Assembly: GCF_000005505.3 (NCBI RefSeq) | Contig: NC_016131.3 | Coordinates: forward strand, 72,209,855-72,273,854 | Direction of reading: 5' to 3' | DNA length: 64,000 nucleotides | Source: Brachypodium distachyon | Taxonomy: Eukaryota; Streptophyta; Magnoliopsida; Poales; Poaceae | Part shown: in pieces, positions 52,901-63,125 of the stretch | How positions within the stretch are numbered: the first letter of the stretch is position 1 | How the letters are laid out: every line of letters starts with the position of its first letter | Program-made: the position numbers and the translations under genes | Notes under the pieces: model-generated | What the model saw: the letters and a program-made list of their open reading frames with translations, nothing else | The model's database searches: none | What the model was told of the DNA's origin: nothing

Positions 52901-54346
52901 ACCCCTCTCCCTGCAGGCCAGCGAGCGATCGGACTCAAATGGGTGTACAAACTGAAGAAGGACGAGCACGGGAACGTGGTGAAGCACAAGGCCCGGCTCG
53001 TGGCAAAGGGATATGTCCAGCGCGCCGGCGTGGACTTCGACGAGGTTTTCGCGCCGGTGGCCAGGCTGGAGTCCGTGCGGCTCATCCTTGCACTGGCTGC
53101 ACATCACGGTTGGGAGGTGCATCACATGGACGTGAAGTCCGCCTTCCTCAACGGCGAGCTGGAGGAGGTGGTCTACGTGACCCAGCCACCGGGCTTCCTT
53201 GCCGACGGCCGTGAACGGGACGTGTACAAACTGCACAAGGCGTTGTATGGCCTGCGGCAGGCGCCGCGCGCGTGGAACTCCAAGCTGGACGCCAGCCTCG
53301 TCTCTCTCGGCTTCACTCGAAGTGCCACCGAGCACGGCGTGTACGCGAGGGGAACGGATCACGAGCTGCTGATCGTCGGAGTCTACGTCGATGATCTCGT
53401 CATCACCGGCGCTCGGAAACAGGAGGTGCTCAGTTTCAAGGAGGAAATGAAGCAGATGTTCAGCATGAGCGACCTCGGGTTGCTGCGGTACTACCTCGGG
53501 CTGGAGGTCAAGCAGGGGACGCGGTGCACCACGATCACGCAATCAGCCTACGCCGCTAAGCTCCTCGAGAAAGCTGGCATGGCAGGTTGCAACTCTGTGC
53601 ACGCGCCAATGGAGACAAGGTGTCGCCTTAGCAAGGAGAGCAAGGAGGCAGCGGTGGATGCAACTTTCTACAGAAGCGTTATCGGCAGCCTCCGGTACCT
53701 GGTTCACACCCGCGCGGATATTTCGTTCGCCGTCGGGTTCCTGAGTCGCTTCATGGAGGCACCAGCGGGAGATCACCTCGCGGCTGTCAAGCACCTGCTC
53801 CGCTACATTGCTGGCACACTCACGCATGGGTGTGTGTACCGCCACGGCGACGGCGAGACACTGACAGGCTTCAGCGATTCAGATCATGCCGGTGATGTGG
53901 ACTCCAGGAAGAGCACGTCGGGAGTGCTGTTCTTCCTTGGCGACAGCCCCGTCAGCTGGCAGTCCCAGAAGCAAAAGGTCGTCGCCACATCGTCGTGCGA
54001 GGCGGAGTACATCGCGGCAGCAACAGCTGCGTGCCAGGGCGTTTGGCTCGCTCGTCTCCTCGGTGAGCTGCTGAACAAGGATGCTGTTCCAACCACGATC
54101 TTCATCGACAATAAGTCAGCAATCTCACTCTGCAAGAATCCCGTACTCCATGATCGCAGTAAGCATATCGATCTCCGATACCATTTTATTCGAGATTGTG
54201 TTGAGAAAGGAACAGTTGCTGTGGAGTTCATCGGGACAGGTGAACAGAGAGCTGATCTTCTGACAAAGCCACTTGGGCGTGTACGCTTCCTGGAGTTGCG
54301 CAAGAAGGTGGGGATCGTCGATGTCAAGTCAGTGAGCCAGGGTTGA
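49913..54346 (+). CDS. Copia gag-pol polyprotein, 1477 aa
   Basis: One uninterrupted frame from the first ATG after the primer-binding site. Order of domains is that of Ty1/copia: gag (about residues 50-290), CCHC zinc knuckle (about 309-325, CRYCNKKGHWARECR), aspartic protease (D416, WFLDTGATNHMTG), GAG-pre-integrase with HH-CC finger (about 545-595), integrase core (about 605-745, HGDLCGP, then DRGGEF and TPQQNGVVERRN), reverse transcriptase with YVDD at about 1158, and RNase H (from about 1319, FSDSDHAGD; SCEAEYIA; IDNKSAISL). All catalytic motifs are present and no stop or shift interrupts them. The in-frame open stretch before 49913 starts with a non-ATG codon inside the LTR and is not used. 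Confidence 0.95.
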   Translation: MSAGQHTGNTPQRLSVTPPPEQRRRSPSRGRSRVRHGGGEIVVQREVVRETGGGSGTHLSFPMLTRGSYTNWAMVMEVNLQAASLWEAIEDDTVSRKDDKQALAALLRSTPSEMHCMLIGKGTAKAAWEAIRMAHQGNDRVRDSRVRRLRTEFETVSFKDGERIDEFAMRLSNIAAALRSLGDHGTVEEEKVVRKFLSVVPSRFVQIAFSIETLLDPSVLTLEEVTGHLRAMEERLDSDQGSSGNQLLLTEEQWEARKRQPRGGATGGSLSGKGDARGNVRANDNRKGAPALRPASPPRGQNNDGDRERCRYCNKKGHWARECRKRQRDEAAAAAANLAQAEKEYDEEDDGPGLMMACVEEVYERVKPVAVNATPTPVVEPETAVCNRGQVFLNEQRAVVTPSLGDEHAGETWFLDTGATNHMTGSLDAFAELDRSVAGKVRFADGSVVDIHGRGTVVFSVDGRDHRAFTEVFYIPALKSSVVSLGQLDEGWYDIHIRRGTLTVHDHRQCLILKVKRSANRLYKLSFTPVRPVCLAVGHMSDAWRWHARLGHLHFDGIQRMVRGELVRGLPHIEHADELCEACLAGKQRRLPFPQKVKFRAAEPLELVHGDLCGPITPPTPGGRRYVLVLIDDRSRYMWVELLATKDQAARAIVKFQAAAENECGHKLRVLRTDRGGEFTSATFYEHCAETGVQRHLTAPYTPQQNGVVERRNQTLLGMARSMLKAKRMPNTFWGEAVLTAAFILNRSFTRSVDGKTPYEAWHGVKPDVRFLRVFGCVGHVKTTPPNQQKLADRSSPMVFIGYDTGSKAYRMYDPASKRVHVSRDVVFDEDKRWNWEAPGEPSASSTFTVEYPVYETRASTSNKQASVPAASTSPEPSVPVHRGASSPATPTPRSISRPVEFVSPPTTWSGQLDADDSVTAPHRVRRITDILDTPSSPPRLAECPVLVEEHSDDEALHLLEGEEPSSFTEAEREDCWRHAMLDELQSIDDNNTWTLTPLPAGQRAIGLKWVYKLKKDEHGNVVKHKARLVAKGYVQRAGVDFDEVFAPVARLESVRLILALAAHHGWEVHHMDVKSAFLNGELEEVVYVTQPPGFLADGRERDVYKLHKALYGLRQAPRAWNSKLDASLVSLGFTRSATEHGVYARGTDHELLIVGVYVDDLVITGARKQEVLSFKEEMKQMFSMSDLGLLRYYLGLEVKQGTRCTTITQSAYAAKLLEKAGMAGCNSVHAPMETRCRLSKESKEAAVDATFYRSVIGSLRYLVHTRADISFAVGFLSRFMEAPAGDHLAAVKHLLRYIAGTLTHGCVYRHGDGETLTGFSDSDHAGDVDSRKSTSGVLFFLGDSPVSWQSQKQKVVATSSCEAEYIAAATAACQGVWLARLLGELLNKDAVPTTIFIDNKSAISLCKNPVLHDRSKHIDLRYHFIRDCVEKGTVAVEFIGTGEQRADLLTKPLGRVRFLELRKKVGIVDVKSVSQG

Positions 54347-54354
54347 GGGGGAGA
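54345..54354 (+). promoter_or_regulatory. Polypurine tract
   Basis: GAGGGGGAGA directly before the right LTR; primes plus-strand synthesis. It overlaps the gag-pol stop codon (TGA, 54344-54346). Confidence 0.85.
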
Positions 54355-54355
54355 T

Positions 54356-54722
54356 TGTGGTCTTAAACCCTGTCTAGCTGCCTCTGAAGAAGTGTTTTCT
54401 GAATTTTCATAAGTGTCATGTCTGACACCGTTTTTTAGGCTAGTTTCAGTTCAGAGTTTAGTTGCTATTTTTCAGCTCCTCAGTGGTTGCGTTTTGTGCG
54501 CCCTGACTTAGTCTAGATCGTCCAGCGCGAGGCTCGGATCATGGGGATGGACGTGGTCAGTAGTGGAGCACGTTGCCTGGACATGTGTGTGTACTCTTGA
54601 TGAATAAAAAGAAAAGAAGACAGAAAAGCTGCTAAGTTGCGCGCAGCACCAAAATACTCTCGTGCTCTTGCCCTTTCGAGATCTCTCTCGTTCTCTCGAG
54701 TTTTTTTGATCTCAGGGCGACA
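54356..54722 (+). repeat. Right LTR, 367 bp
   Basis: Same length as the left LTR and nearly identical to it; contains the polyadenylation region. Followed by the CGATC duplication. Confidence 0.9.
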
Positions 54723-56835
54723 CGATCGACGTCGGCGGAGGCTCGAATCGCCCGGAATCAACTTGCATATATCGTGTCCGTGTGGCAGCTCAATGCCACA
54801 CACTGTAGTTTGAGGCCCGTCTGGCGCCTCGGGACTTGTCGACCGGCGGGCATTGCCATCCTACGCGTGCGTGCGAGCTGGCCGGACCATATGCTTGCAA
54901 AATGTGTGCGGGTCGGTCGAGCAGAGAATTCTCGAGGATCCACCTGGATCGAGCTAGCTTAGCCCAGCTGGGACACTGATCTAGCTCCCACTCTCTCTCC
55001 CTGACTCCATCCCCTTCCAAGAGAATCCGAGGAAAATTCCGCGGACGCAGACGGATGGATGCGCACCTAGGAAAGGAGGAGCCGGAAGGGAAAAAAAGGA
55101 GAAAAAACATTGGCCACCCCGGCCCTGATGCTTATACGAAGCTACGAGGCCTCGTTCGGGCCATGTATATAGTCCCAAAGGCAATACGTCTTGTTGTACG
55201 CCTAGTAGCGCCAGACTTACGCCTCGACCCGCCATAGAATCCAACGAGTCTTTTCTGCTGGTGAAAACTGAGAAAAACCGTCTATTTGACAAGTTGGCCT
55301 GGCTCTATGGTTTTCTTTTTCCTCGGTCAGTCGTCTTTTCGCAGATCCGGCTGGCCGCCGTCGTCTTTCCTGGTGCTCGACGCCGTCGGCAGCATCTTCC
55401 TCGGATCATCAATCTCTAGCGGGTTACCACTCATGGTCCGATTTCTCATGACATATTAAGTTTCACTCCCTCGGTTACTATTCTTAAGACGTTTTGCCGA
55501 TCTAAATTTACTTGCCAAGTCGTCTTATATTTAGGGGAAAAAGAGGTAATTTATCTTAAATGCTCTGAATTTGCCAAGAAAAAGTATCCAACTTAATTTC
55601 TTGTCCGAAAAATAGCAACTGTGAAAATATATAGCGTGGCTAGGCGAAAGACATTTTTAAAAAATATATAGATTTTGTCAAGGGATAAATTGCTTGAGAA
55701 ATAAGAAAATTTCTTAGATCCTCCATCACTCACAACATACTCACATTTTTTCGAAAAGGGGAAGCGATCCCCGGCCTCTTGATGAACAACATACTCACAT
55801 AAAACACTCAACGGTTGTGTTTATGGAGAAGTCGTATGTATTTTTTTAAAGGGAAGTTTTTGTTGCAGTCACCTCTTACGAATATTCAATTGAATACAAG
55901 GTATGAGCAACTGATCTGAAAAAACTGAATTATACCTGAGGAGTAGTCTCATGAAACTAGCATAAAAAGCGCAAATCAACTTAGCATTTTCTATTCCCTC
56001 AATTTCACAAACTTTTCATATAGATTTGTACATTTGGACGAAAACAACTCTCGTTTAGTGACTGATCATTCATGTTGGTTTAAGATTGAGAGCAGTTATT
56101 GGCCGGGTACGGTAGCCAAGAGAAAAAACGAGATATGTTGTACAACAATTAAGAAAAAAAATTACACGAGCTATTTTTTTGTGAAATGAAGAGAGTATTT
56201 CTTAATTACTCAATGTATACATAGCAAAATTAACCCGAAAACATGATAAGTACATTGTCCTTCAGCACGGATCTGTCTGCCACGAACATTAGTTTGTTCA
56301 AAAAAAAAAGAAAGAAATCCTGCTTCATATATACATAAATCTGTTGCCACTAGCCCAACTTCCATAGACGTCCCTTGCAACAAGTTGATGCATTTATATG
56401 TTGTCGATCACTAGGCCTCGTTGTCGTGGTAGTCTGGCTCAGACACCGGCCGAAATAATCGGTCTCCAGGACCGGCCAGATGACCGTGACAGCAGATCAG
56501 CGACATGCAGATACCGAGATAGGTCGACGAGCACAGGCCCAAAGGGGACTGAAATCCTGGTGCTCGCTGGCAACTGATCAGTGCCGCCCGGCCCTACGTA
56601 TGGCATCCACGTCGACGATGAATATTTGAATATAATGGGACGATTAAAATAGCAGGACATGCTACCGGGCAAAAAGACCAATCACCTAATCAGTGACCGC
56701 TTGGACATCGACCCGCATGGGTTAATCTACCTGCAGTATTCTCCTAGCATGAACACGTTCTAAATGCATCCGTACGACTCTTAATCGACTTTTGTTTGAA
56801 ATTTGTTGACAGGGAGGGAAGAAAAATAGGACATA

Positions 56836-56948
56836 CTCCCTCCGTCTCATATTAAGTGACTCAATTTTGTCCAAATATGAATGTATCTATGTTTAAAAAG
56901 CGTCTAGATACATGTAATAAAAAATCACTTAATACGAGACGGAAGGAG
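56836..56948. mobile_element. Stowaway MITE, 113 bp
   Basis: CTCCCTCCGTCTCATATTAA at the left and AATACGAGACGGAAGGAG at the right, with TA flanks. Interior has the AATGTATCTATG / CTAGATACATG pair seen in the other short Stowaways. Confidence 0.9.
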
Positions 56949-57090
56949 TAGAAAAAAACTGACTATTCATGAATATCATCATCAGACTGTAAAAGAAGAA
57001 TCAACATATTTACAATTGTACATCATCACTTTTAATATTAACAAATTATTTGCAATAATTTAAAGATGGAGTGTCAATACCGATACTAGT

Positions 57091-57207
57091 CCTTCCGTCC
57101 AACAAAAGATGTCTCAACTTTGACTAAATTTAAATGCAACTAAGTCATATCTAGATATATTTAAATTTTGACAAACTTAAAATATCTTTTGTTGGATGGA
57201 TGGAGTG
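57091..57207. mobile_element. Stowaway-like MITE, about 117 bp
   Basis: CCTTCCGTCCAACAAAAGAT at the left and TCTTTTGTTGGATGGATGGA at the right. Ends have drifted, so the boundaries are good to a few bases. Confidence 0.7.
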
Positions 57208-58718
57208 GCATTGTTTGATGCCCTGACCGGCCGGCGACCGGCGAGACACCGGTGACATGTACGCATGGCCTGGCCTGCGCCTCCCGTTCATCCAGCGATT
57301 ACTACGGCAGTATAGATTCCACGGAGCAAGTGCACCTGATCGTGTCAGGAGCAGTTGCTCGATTCCGAAAGCGGCCCGGGTGCCCGCACAGCGATCAAGA
57401 CATCATCAGATGAGTTGCACAAGTTGGGGGGGCCGGCCGGAGCGCGAGCGATCAAAAGCAGACAGGGGGGCTCGGAAGACTCGAGAGGGAGACTGCGCAA
57501 TGATGAGGGGAAAAGCCACCCGCGGGTCGCCGTCGGGGTTATATTCCCCCGGCCAGCGCTGGCTGCCGGACTGCCGGTGGCTCGTTATGGAATGCACACA
57601 CTAGGCACTCCGGGTCGCCGCCATGACCCATGTGAAGGCGCGAGAGGTGGCTGGGGATGGATTGCCGGAATATTTACCGGCCGTCGACCCGCGCCGGACA
57701 TCCACACGTACGAGGCCGCAGTTCGGCTTTAATTTGTGCTGTGTTGTGTGTCCCGCCGGCTCGCCCGCAGCGTGGCGCGTCGCGGCGCCAGAGACGTACG
57801 TACGTCCAGGGGGGGAAGATAATTGAGTAGCTCTTCGCGGATATGCGTATATGCTGACCCTCGGATCGAGCTGTGTGTGCTGTGTGTGTACGTTAAATCA
57901 TACGGCCAAACTTCATGTGACGGTACATGCATTTTATTCTTCTTTCAAACTAGTCGTGTGCCATGCCTTTGTTGATGAATTCTTCTTTCAAACTTTTCGT
58001 GTGTGCCAAAGAATATCGATACCACTGCTTCGATCCAACCGATTGTTCACCATCGACCAAGGTATCCTCCCCCGCTCTCCGGCTTCTGCAGCGGCGACCG
58101 CTGGATCAGTAGCCCCACACATCCAAAGACCATATAATTTACTGGCAAAGCTTGGCCAAACACTGGGCCATGACGCCACGGGATCTGGATTTCCGGCTAT
58201 GGACTACAGAATTCCTTATCCGGACATCGAAACCCAGGACCTACGTTTCGGTTCTGACCGGGCCGATCAAGCTCCGATCCAGCTCTCGGTTTTGTTCGGC
58301 CCGCGTTGTTAGGCTGTTACCGTTTTGCGGTGCTCGGCCGGAAACAAATCGTATTGTTGGGCTCAGAAATCCAGGTGATGCAAAGAGTGGATCCACAGAG
58401 AATCTGCTGCAGAAAAACCTTGCTGCGAAAATAAAATAAAATCAGCACATTGAAATGGAAAACCGGGTCGAATTTACGAATTAGTTGGATCCACAAAGGA
58501 TGGTTGCTAGTGTACATTGTACAGTTCAGGCAAGGATATTTATCGTGTCCAGCAATGCACTACAAAGTAGTGTCGCGTGAGATGAGATGGTAATCTGAAT
58601 TTCGCAACGCACTTACGGCGAGTTGGCGCTTCAAGATGTTTATGGTTTTTCACTGCGTTGCGGATTTCCTCATGTAGTTTAGTATGGAAACAAAGCCTTG
58701 CCCTGCGCTAGACCACTA

Positions 58719-58834
58719 CTCTCTCCGTTTCATAATTTTTGTCAAAATATTATATGTATCTAGATATTTTTTAGAAATAGATACATTCATTTTTGATCAA
58801 ATTTGAGACGAGAATTACGAAAGGGAAAGAAGAG
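58719..58834. mobile_element. Stowaway-like MITE, degraded
   Basis: CTCTCTCCGTTTCATAATTT at the left and a weaker match GAATTACGAAAGGGAAAGAA at the right, with TA on both sides. Interior ATGTATCTAGATA and AATAGATACATTCAT as in related elements. Confidence 0.7.
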
Positions 58835-59076
58835 TACCGTATGAATTTCGCAGTGTATGTGTCCCCCCTGTACTGTCGTGCACGGCGAGTTGGCTATTCA
58901 GGAAGGCACCGATGATAGAACTTGGCATCTGAATGCGACATGCGGCCCCTGTTTGACCGGACTTATCAGACAGAAAAAATAACCCTAGGGTCGGTTTTGG
59001 TGCCGTTGCATTTCCTGTCTCACTCTGTAGTGAGTAGTCTGGACTGGAGCAGATGCAACTGCTCCCTTGTGCCTTT

Positions 59077-62000
59077 CTGGGCTGCGAAATGTGGTTCACA
59101 TGGACCTCACGCACAAGTTGTTCGCGAAACATCAACCAGGAGGAATAAACAAACAAAGACCCATCTTTTTTGTCTTATGAGGAATCAAAGCAGCAAAAGC
59201 ACGTTACTTTAAAGAATGACGCTGAAGAAACAGAGAAGAAGCAGCCTGCCTGAAAAAAACAAGGAGCAAGTGAGAGGGCCCACTGAAGCCTGGAAGAGCC
59301 CATGTTTCCTTTGTTTTTTTCGGAACGACATCACACGCGGACATGTCTTTTCAAAACTGCAGACTGTCGTGTACTGAACTTTCTGAGAGTGCTTAACTTG
59401 GTTTCGATGATCAATCATCGCCTGATCGAACCGCCAGCACTAATAACTGCATATTAGGAACTTAAGCAGCAGCGGACAGACAATCATGTTCGAAACGTGT
59501 CTCGAATGCACGGAACTGGAGTTGACGCTCTGACAATTAAAATGTGGACCTGGTACCGAACTGTCATGGTCCGATTTGTTGCGGCAGTAGGCGTATATGA
59601 CGCAACAGTATAAAACGGTCGAACTAGCCACCTACGTACCATTACAATATGATTCAGATCATCTACTATCTTTTTTTTTCCGACAACAGTTCATAGGAAT
59701 TTTTTTGTACTTTTTAGTTACTTCTCCCCAATAGAGTGTCTGCCGTGATTAGCTAGCTCATTAACAAAATAACTTCAAACCATAAGGCCGGTGAGGTCAT
59801 CGACTCGAACATCGGGTGCATGGGGATGCCGGATGGGATCAGCTGGGCATCTGGTTATAGTCAAGCACTTGCTCACGGATTTGGTTACTCAGCGCCAGCG
59901 GTGTTCTTTTTTACTTCTAAATTTGAATTCAAAACCATCCTAATTTGGAATTTAAACCACCGATGAACACTGTTAAACTCATGACCCCCTGAGTAGAAGA
60001 GAGAGAGTTCTGTCCACTAAACATAAATTAGTAGTACTCCTTTCTTTCTTTCGATGCAATACATAAATTATCCGGTAAATGGTCGGGATTTTCATGCTAA
60101 CCTCGCGCTTGATTCAACCCGAGAAAAGCAGTTTTGGTTGTTCCGAGTTGTATGTCCGCTCTTCCGTAAATACTTTTTCCGTTCCTAAATACTTGTTATC
60201 AGAATCGCGACGTCGAAAGCAAAACCAATATAGGGAAAACGTAAGCGCAAGTCCGCAACTAGTTTAAGTGATATTTGGATGATTGAATGCTGATCCGACT
60301 CCTTATAGGCGAATCAGTCAACTTATCATTAATCCGTTGTGACTAAAATAACGCGGCACGGTTCCTGTTTCTGTCGCCTCTCCGTTCCAACGCCTTGGAT
60401 GCGATGCGACAACAACGACGCCAAGGGAGCACGCACGAAAGCACCCGGGCGCGAGAGCTGCCGTTCGATGGCCAGTTTGACTTTACTGGCTCCCATCTTC
60501 AGTCGCCGTCGCGCTCCCCACTTGCCTTGCGCCTTTGCTGCGAGATCGCGAGAGTCAGCTTCTGTCCTGAGAGCCGAGTTTGGCGGGGTGCAGTGCAGTT
60601 TTTTCTTAGCATATACAGCCTGCAGCTGCAGCCCGCTTCCTTGGATCGCTCGCTAACTCAACGTCTCAACGCCTCTAAACCTGACTGGCTGACACCTTCT
60701 CCTCTCCTACTGTTCAGCCACTGTTTGACGTTTTCGACGCCTTCCTGGGCTGCGAAATGTTCGTTGTTCTCATGGACCTCGTGTACAAGTTGTCCGCGAG
60801 ACATCAAAAAGAGATAGTAAAACAAACAAAAGAACCCAATTTTGTCTTTAGGGAATCAAAGAACTGATAACACATCTCTTAAAGAAAGACACTGAAGAAA
60901 CAGAGTAGAAGCAGCCCGCCTGAAAGAAAAAAAAACGAGGAGCAAGCGAGGGCCCACTGAAGGCTGGAACGGCCCAGGCCAGATTCCTTCTCCTTTTTCA
61001 GAGATTTATCTTCCAAAAATGGATACTGGATTTACGTAAAACAGCAGACCGTGGTGTACCGAACTTTCTGAGAGTGCTAGCTTGTTTCTTAAGGGGAAGC
61101 GCTAGCTTGCGTCAATCATCGCCTAATCAAAATGACAGCACGCATAATTGCAGGTTAGGAAATTAAGCTGCGGACAGACAGTGATATGTGTGTGTGTCTC
61201 GAATGCACGGAACTTGAATTGACACTCTGACAATTAAAATGGGGACTTCGTGCCAAACTATCATAGTCCGATCCCTGTGCTCTCTTAACACTAATATCTT
61301 GCGAATGTTAAAGAAGCACCTAGACAAAGCAGGGCGTACATTTGTATATGCGCGTCGTTAGTTCGTTGGACTGATGCGTAGTATACTTCAAAATTAGCTG
61401 GGCGACGAGGTTAGGCATACGCTGAGTAGGTGTACAATACGCAATGGTATCAAACGGTCCAGCTAACGGTTGCATATATATAACCCGTGCATATAACTTG
61501 CCCGGCTATGTACTAGCCACCTACGTTACCATTATAATACGATTCATATCATCTGCTGCTTTTGACTAGCCGATTATTTTTGGCACCGGTCGACTTGTAA
61601 CTAAACAAATACGCACTTCAAAGCAATTGCGATACAAAAACACTTCAAACTAATTGCGATAAAAACTTTCCGGAATTCCTCAAACTTTTGTCATGTCAGT
61701 GGCTACTGAAATTTTGTCGAAAACAAAAAAACACAAACCTTGCTTGTAATCCAAATTATATCGCCCTCGGGCCTCGGTCCCAAACCGAAGCCTTGGCATG
61801 CGACAGGGACGCCAAGGACGCACGCACGAACACACTCGGCGCCACAGCAAACAGCATGTACAGCCCGTACGCGCACAGGGCGCAGCCGATGGCGAGTTGA
61901 CTAATTCGGCATTGCCACGGCTCCACACGGTCGCCGTCGCCCTCGGGGCGCTTCGATCCACTTGCATATTACCGGCTGCTATACTCTTGAGATCGATCGC

Positions 62001-62200
62001 GAGAGTCAGTCAGCTCCTGTCCTGACAAGCGACTTTAGCTTGGCGTGGTGCAGTTTTTTTTCTCTACAGGAGGATATACAGCCTGCACTTGCAGCTCGCT
62101 TCCTTGGATCGCTCGCAAACTCAACGCCTCCCACCGGACGGCAGCTGACATCTCCTCTTCTTCCTTCCCCATCTCACCAGCTGTCCCTCGTCTCCTATTT
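59077..62200. repeat. Tandem duplication of the RING gene's upstream region, two units
   Basis: The order is X1-Y1-X2-Y2. X1 (59077-59670) matches X2 (60748-61565): both open with CTGGGCTGCGAAATGT and later share GAACTTTCTGAGAGTGCT and CTCTGACAATTAAAATG. Y1 (60395-60715) matches Y2 (61797-62190): both carry ACGCACGAA, GAGATCGCGAGAGTCAG-like sequence and CTTCCTTGGATCGCTCGC. Y2 ends at the RING gene's leader, so Y1 is a copy of the promoter/5' leader without the gene. Many small changes and indels show that the event is not recent. Confidence 0.8.
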
Positions 62201-62252
62201 CTTCTTCCCCCGGTTGGCCGGTTTGTGCGCGCAGGCGCAGAAGCATTGATCG

Positions 62253-63125
62253 ATGGATAACATGGGGGCGGCCATGGCGGACGCGCCGGCGGGGGCGCCG
62301 CCGTACGTGAGCCCGTCGGCGGCGTTCCCGATCGCCATCGTGATCGCCATCGGCTTCATGGTCACCTCGCTCATCCTCGTCAGCTACTACCTCCTCGTCG
62401 TCCGCTGCTGGCTCCGCAACGCCGGGGCGGCCGGCGGCTCCACCCTGCTCCCGCGCTCCCGCCGCGAGGAGCGCGTGTCCGCGGTCTTCTTCACCGACGC
62501 CGATGCCGCGGCCGCGCAGTTCCGTGGGGTCGACCCGGACGTCGTGGCCGCGCTCCCCCTCGTGAAGCACCGGAGAGCGCGCTCTGGCGGCGGCGGCCGG
62601 GCAGCTGAGTGCGCCGTTTGCCTGTCCGAGTTCGCGCCCGGGGAGCGGCTCAAGCTGCTGCCGGCCTGCGCCCACGCGTTCCACGTCGACTGCATCGACA
62701 CATGGCTCTACCACAACGTCAGCTGCCCGCTCTGCCGGACCGTCGTCACCGCCGCCGCCGCGCCCTTGCCGGCCGCCGCGACCGGGGACGGGCACGAAGA
62801 AGACGACCTCGAGCGGCGCATCGCCGCTGGGGTGGGCCATGGGGGCTCGTGCCGGTTCTTCTTCCCCAAGCAGCACGGGGAGTTTCAGCAGGAGCCTATC
62901 AGGCGGTCCTTTTCCATGGACTTCTTGCCCGGCGATCGCGGACGGAAACAGCCGCGGAAGGAGGAGGAGGCCGTGGTGCCGGACGTGGCCGGCGGCAGCG
63001 GGAGCAGCGGCGGCGGCGTGGCCGTTGGCGAGACGAGCGGGCGGTTCCGGCGGCTGCTGTCGTCGTTCGGGCTCGGCCGGAGCTCCCGGAGCACGGTGCT
63101 GCCGGTCCTTCACCTCGACCCATGA
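62253..63125 (+). CDS. ATL-type RING-H2 E3 ubiquitin ligase, 290 aa
   Basis: Single GC-rich exon. An N-terminal transmembrane segment (about residues 25-50, [20 protein letters not shown]) is followed by a basic stretch, the GLD-type motif ([13 protein letters not shown], about 91-103) and the RING-H2 finger: C120, C123, C139, H141, H144, C147, C158, C161, with the tryptophan W151 that contacts E2 enzymes. This order defines the plant ATL family. Such proteins sit in membranes and attach ubiquitin to targets; many act in defence and stress signalling. The C-terminal half is low in known motifs but has a basic, serine-rich end ([15 protein letters not shown]). The upstream region is tandemly duplicated. 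Confidence 0.93.
   Translation: MDNMGAAMADAPAGAPPYVSPSAAFPIAIVIAIGFMVTSLILVSYYLLVVRCWLRNAGAAGGSTLLPRSRREERVSAVFFTDADAAAAQFRGVDPDVVAALPLVKHRRARSGGGGRAAECAVCLSEFAPGERLKLLPACAHAFHVDCIDTWLYHNVSCPLCRTVVTAAAAPLPAAATGDGHEEDDLERRIAAGVGHGGSCRFFFPKQHGEFQQEPIRRSFSMDFLPGDRGRKQPRKEEEAVVPDVAGGSGSSGGGVAVGETSGRFRRLLSSFGLGRSSRSTVLPVLHLDP

Larger units (their letters stand above)
49521..54722 (+). mobile_element. Intact Ty1/copia LTR retrotransposon, 5202 bp
   Basis: Two 367-bp LTRs (49521-49887 and 54356-54722) begin TGTGG and end GACA. The element is flanked by the identical 5-bp duplication CGATC (49516-49520 and 54723-54727). The LTRs differ at about three positions by eye (one near 49546, two near 49838), so insertion is recent, probably well under one million years if usual grass LTR rates apply. 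A primer-binding site (49890-49902), one intact gag-pol frame, and a purine tract before the right LTR are all present. It looks capable of movement. Confidence 0.95.
54728..58718. other. Intergenic, two MITEs, no recognised gene
   Basis: Open frames at 57257-57830 and 57851-58312 are the longest, but show no known domain and run in a GC-rich stretch where chance frames are common. MITEs at 56836 and 57091 are listed separately. Confidence 0.5.

Noticed and set aside
57257..58312. Open frames in the GC-rich stretch as genes
   Set aside because: Frames on both strands overlap with no family match and no splice or promoter support.
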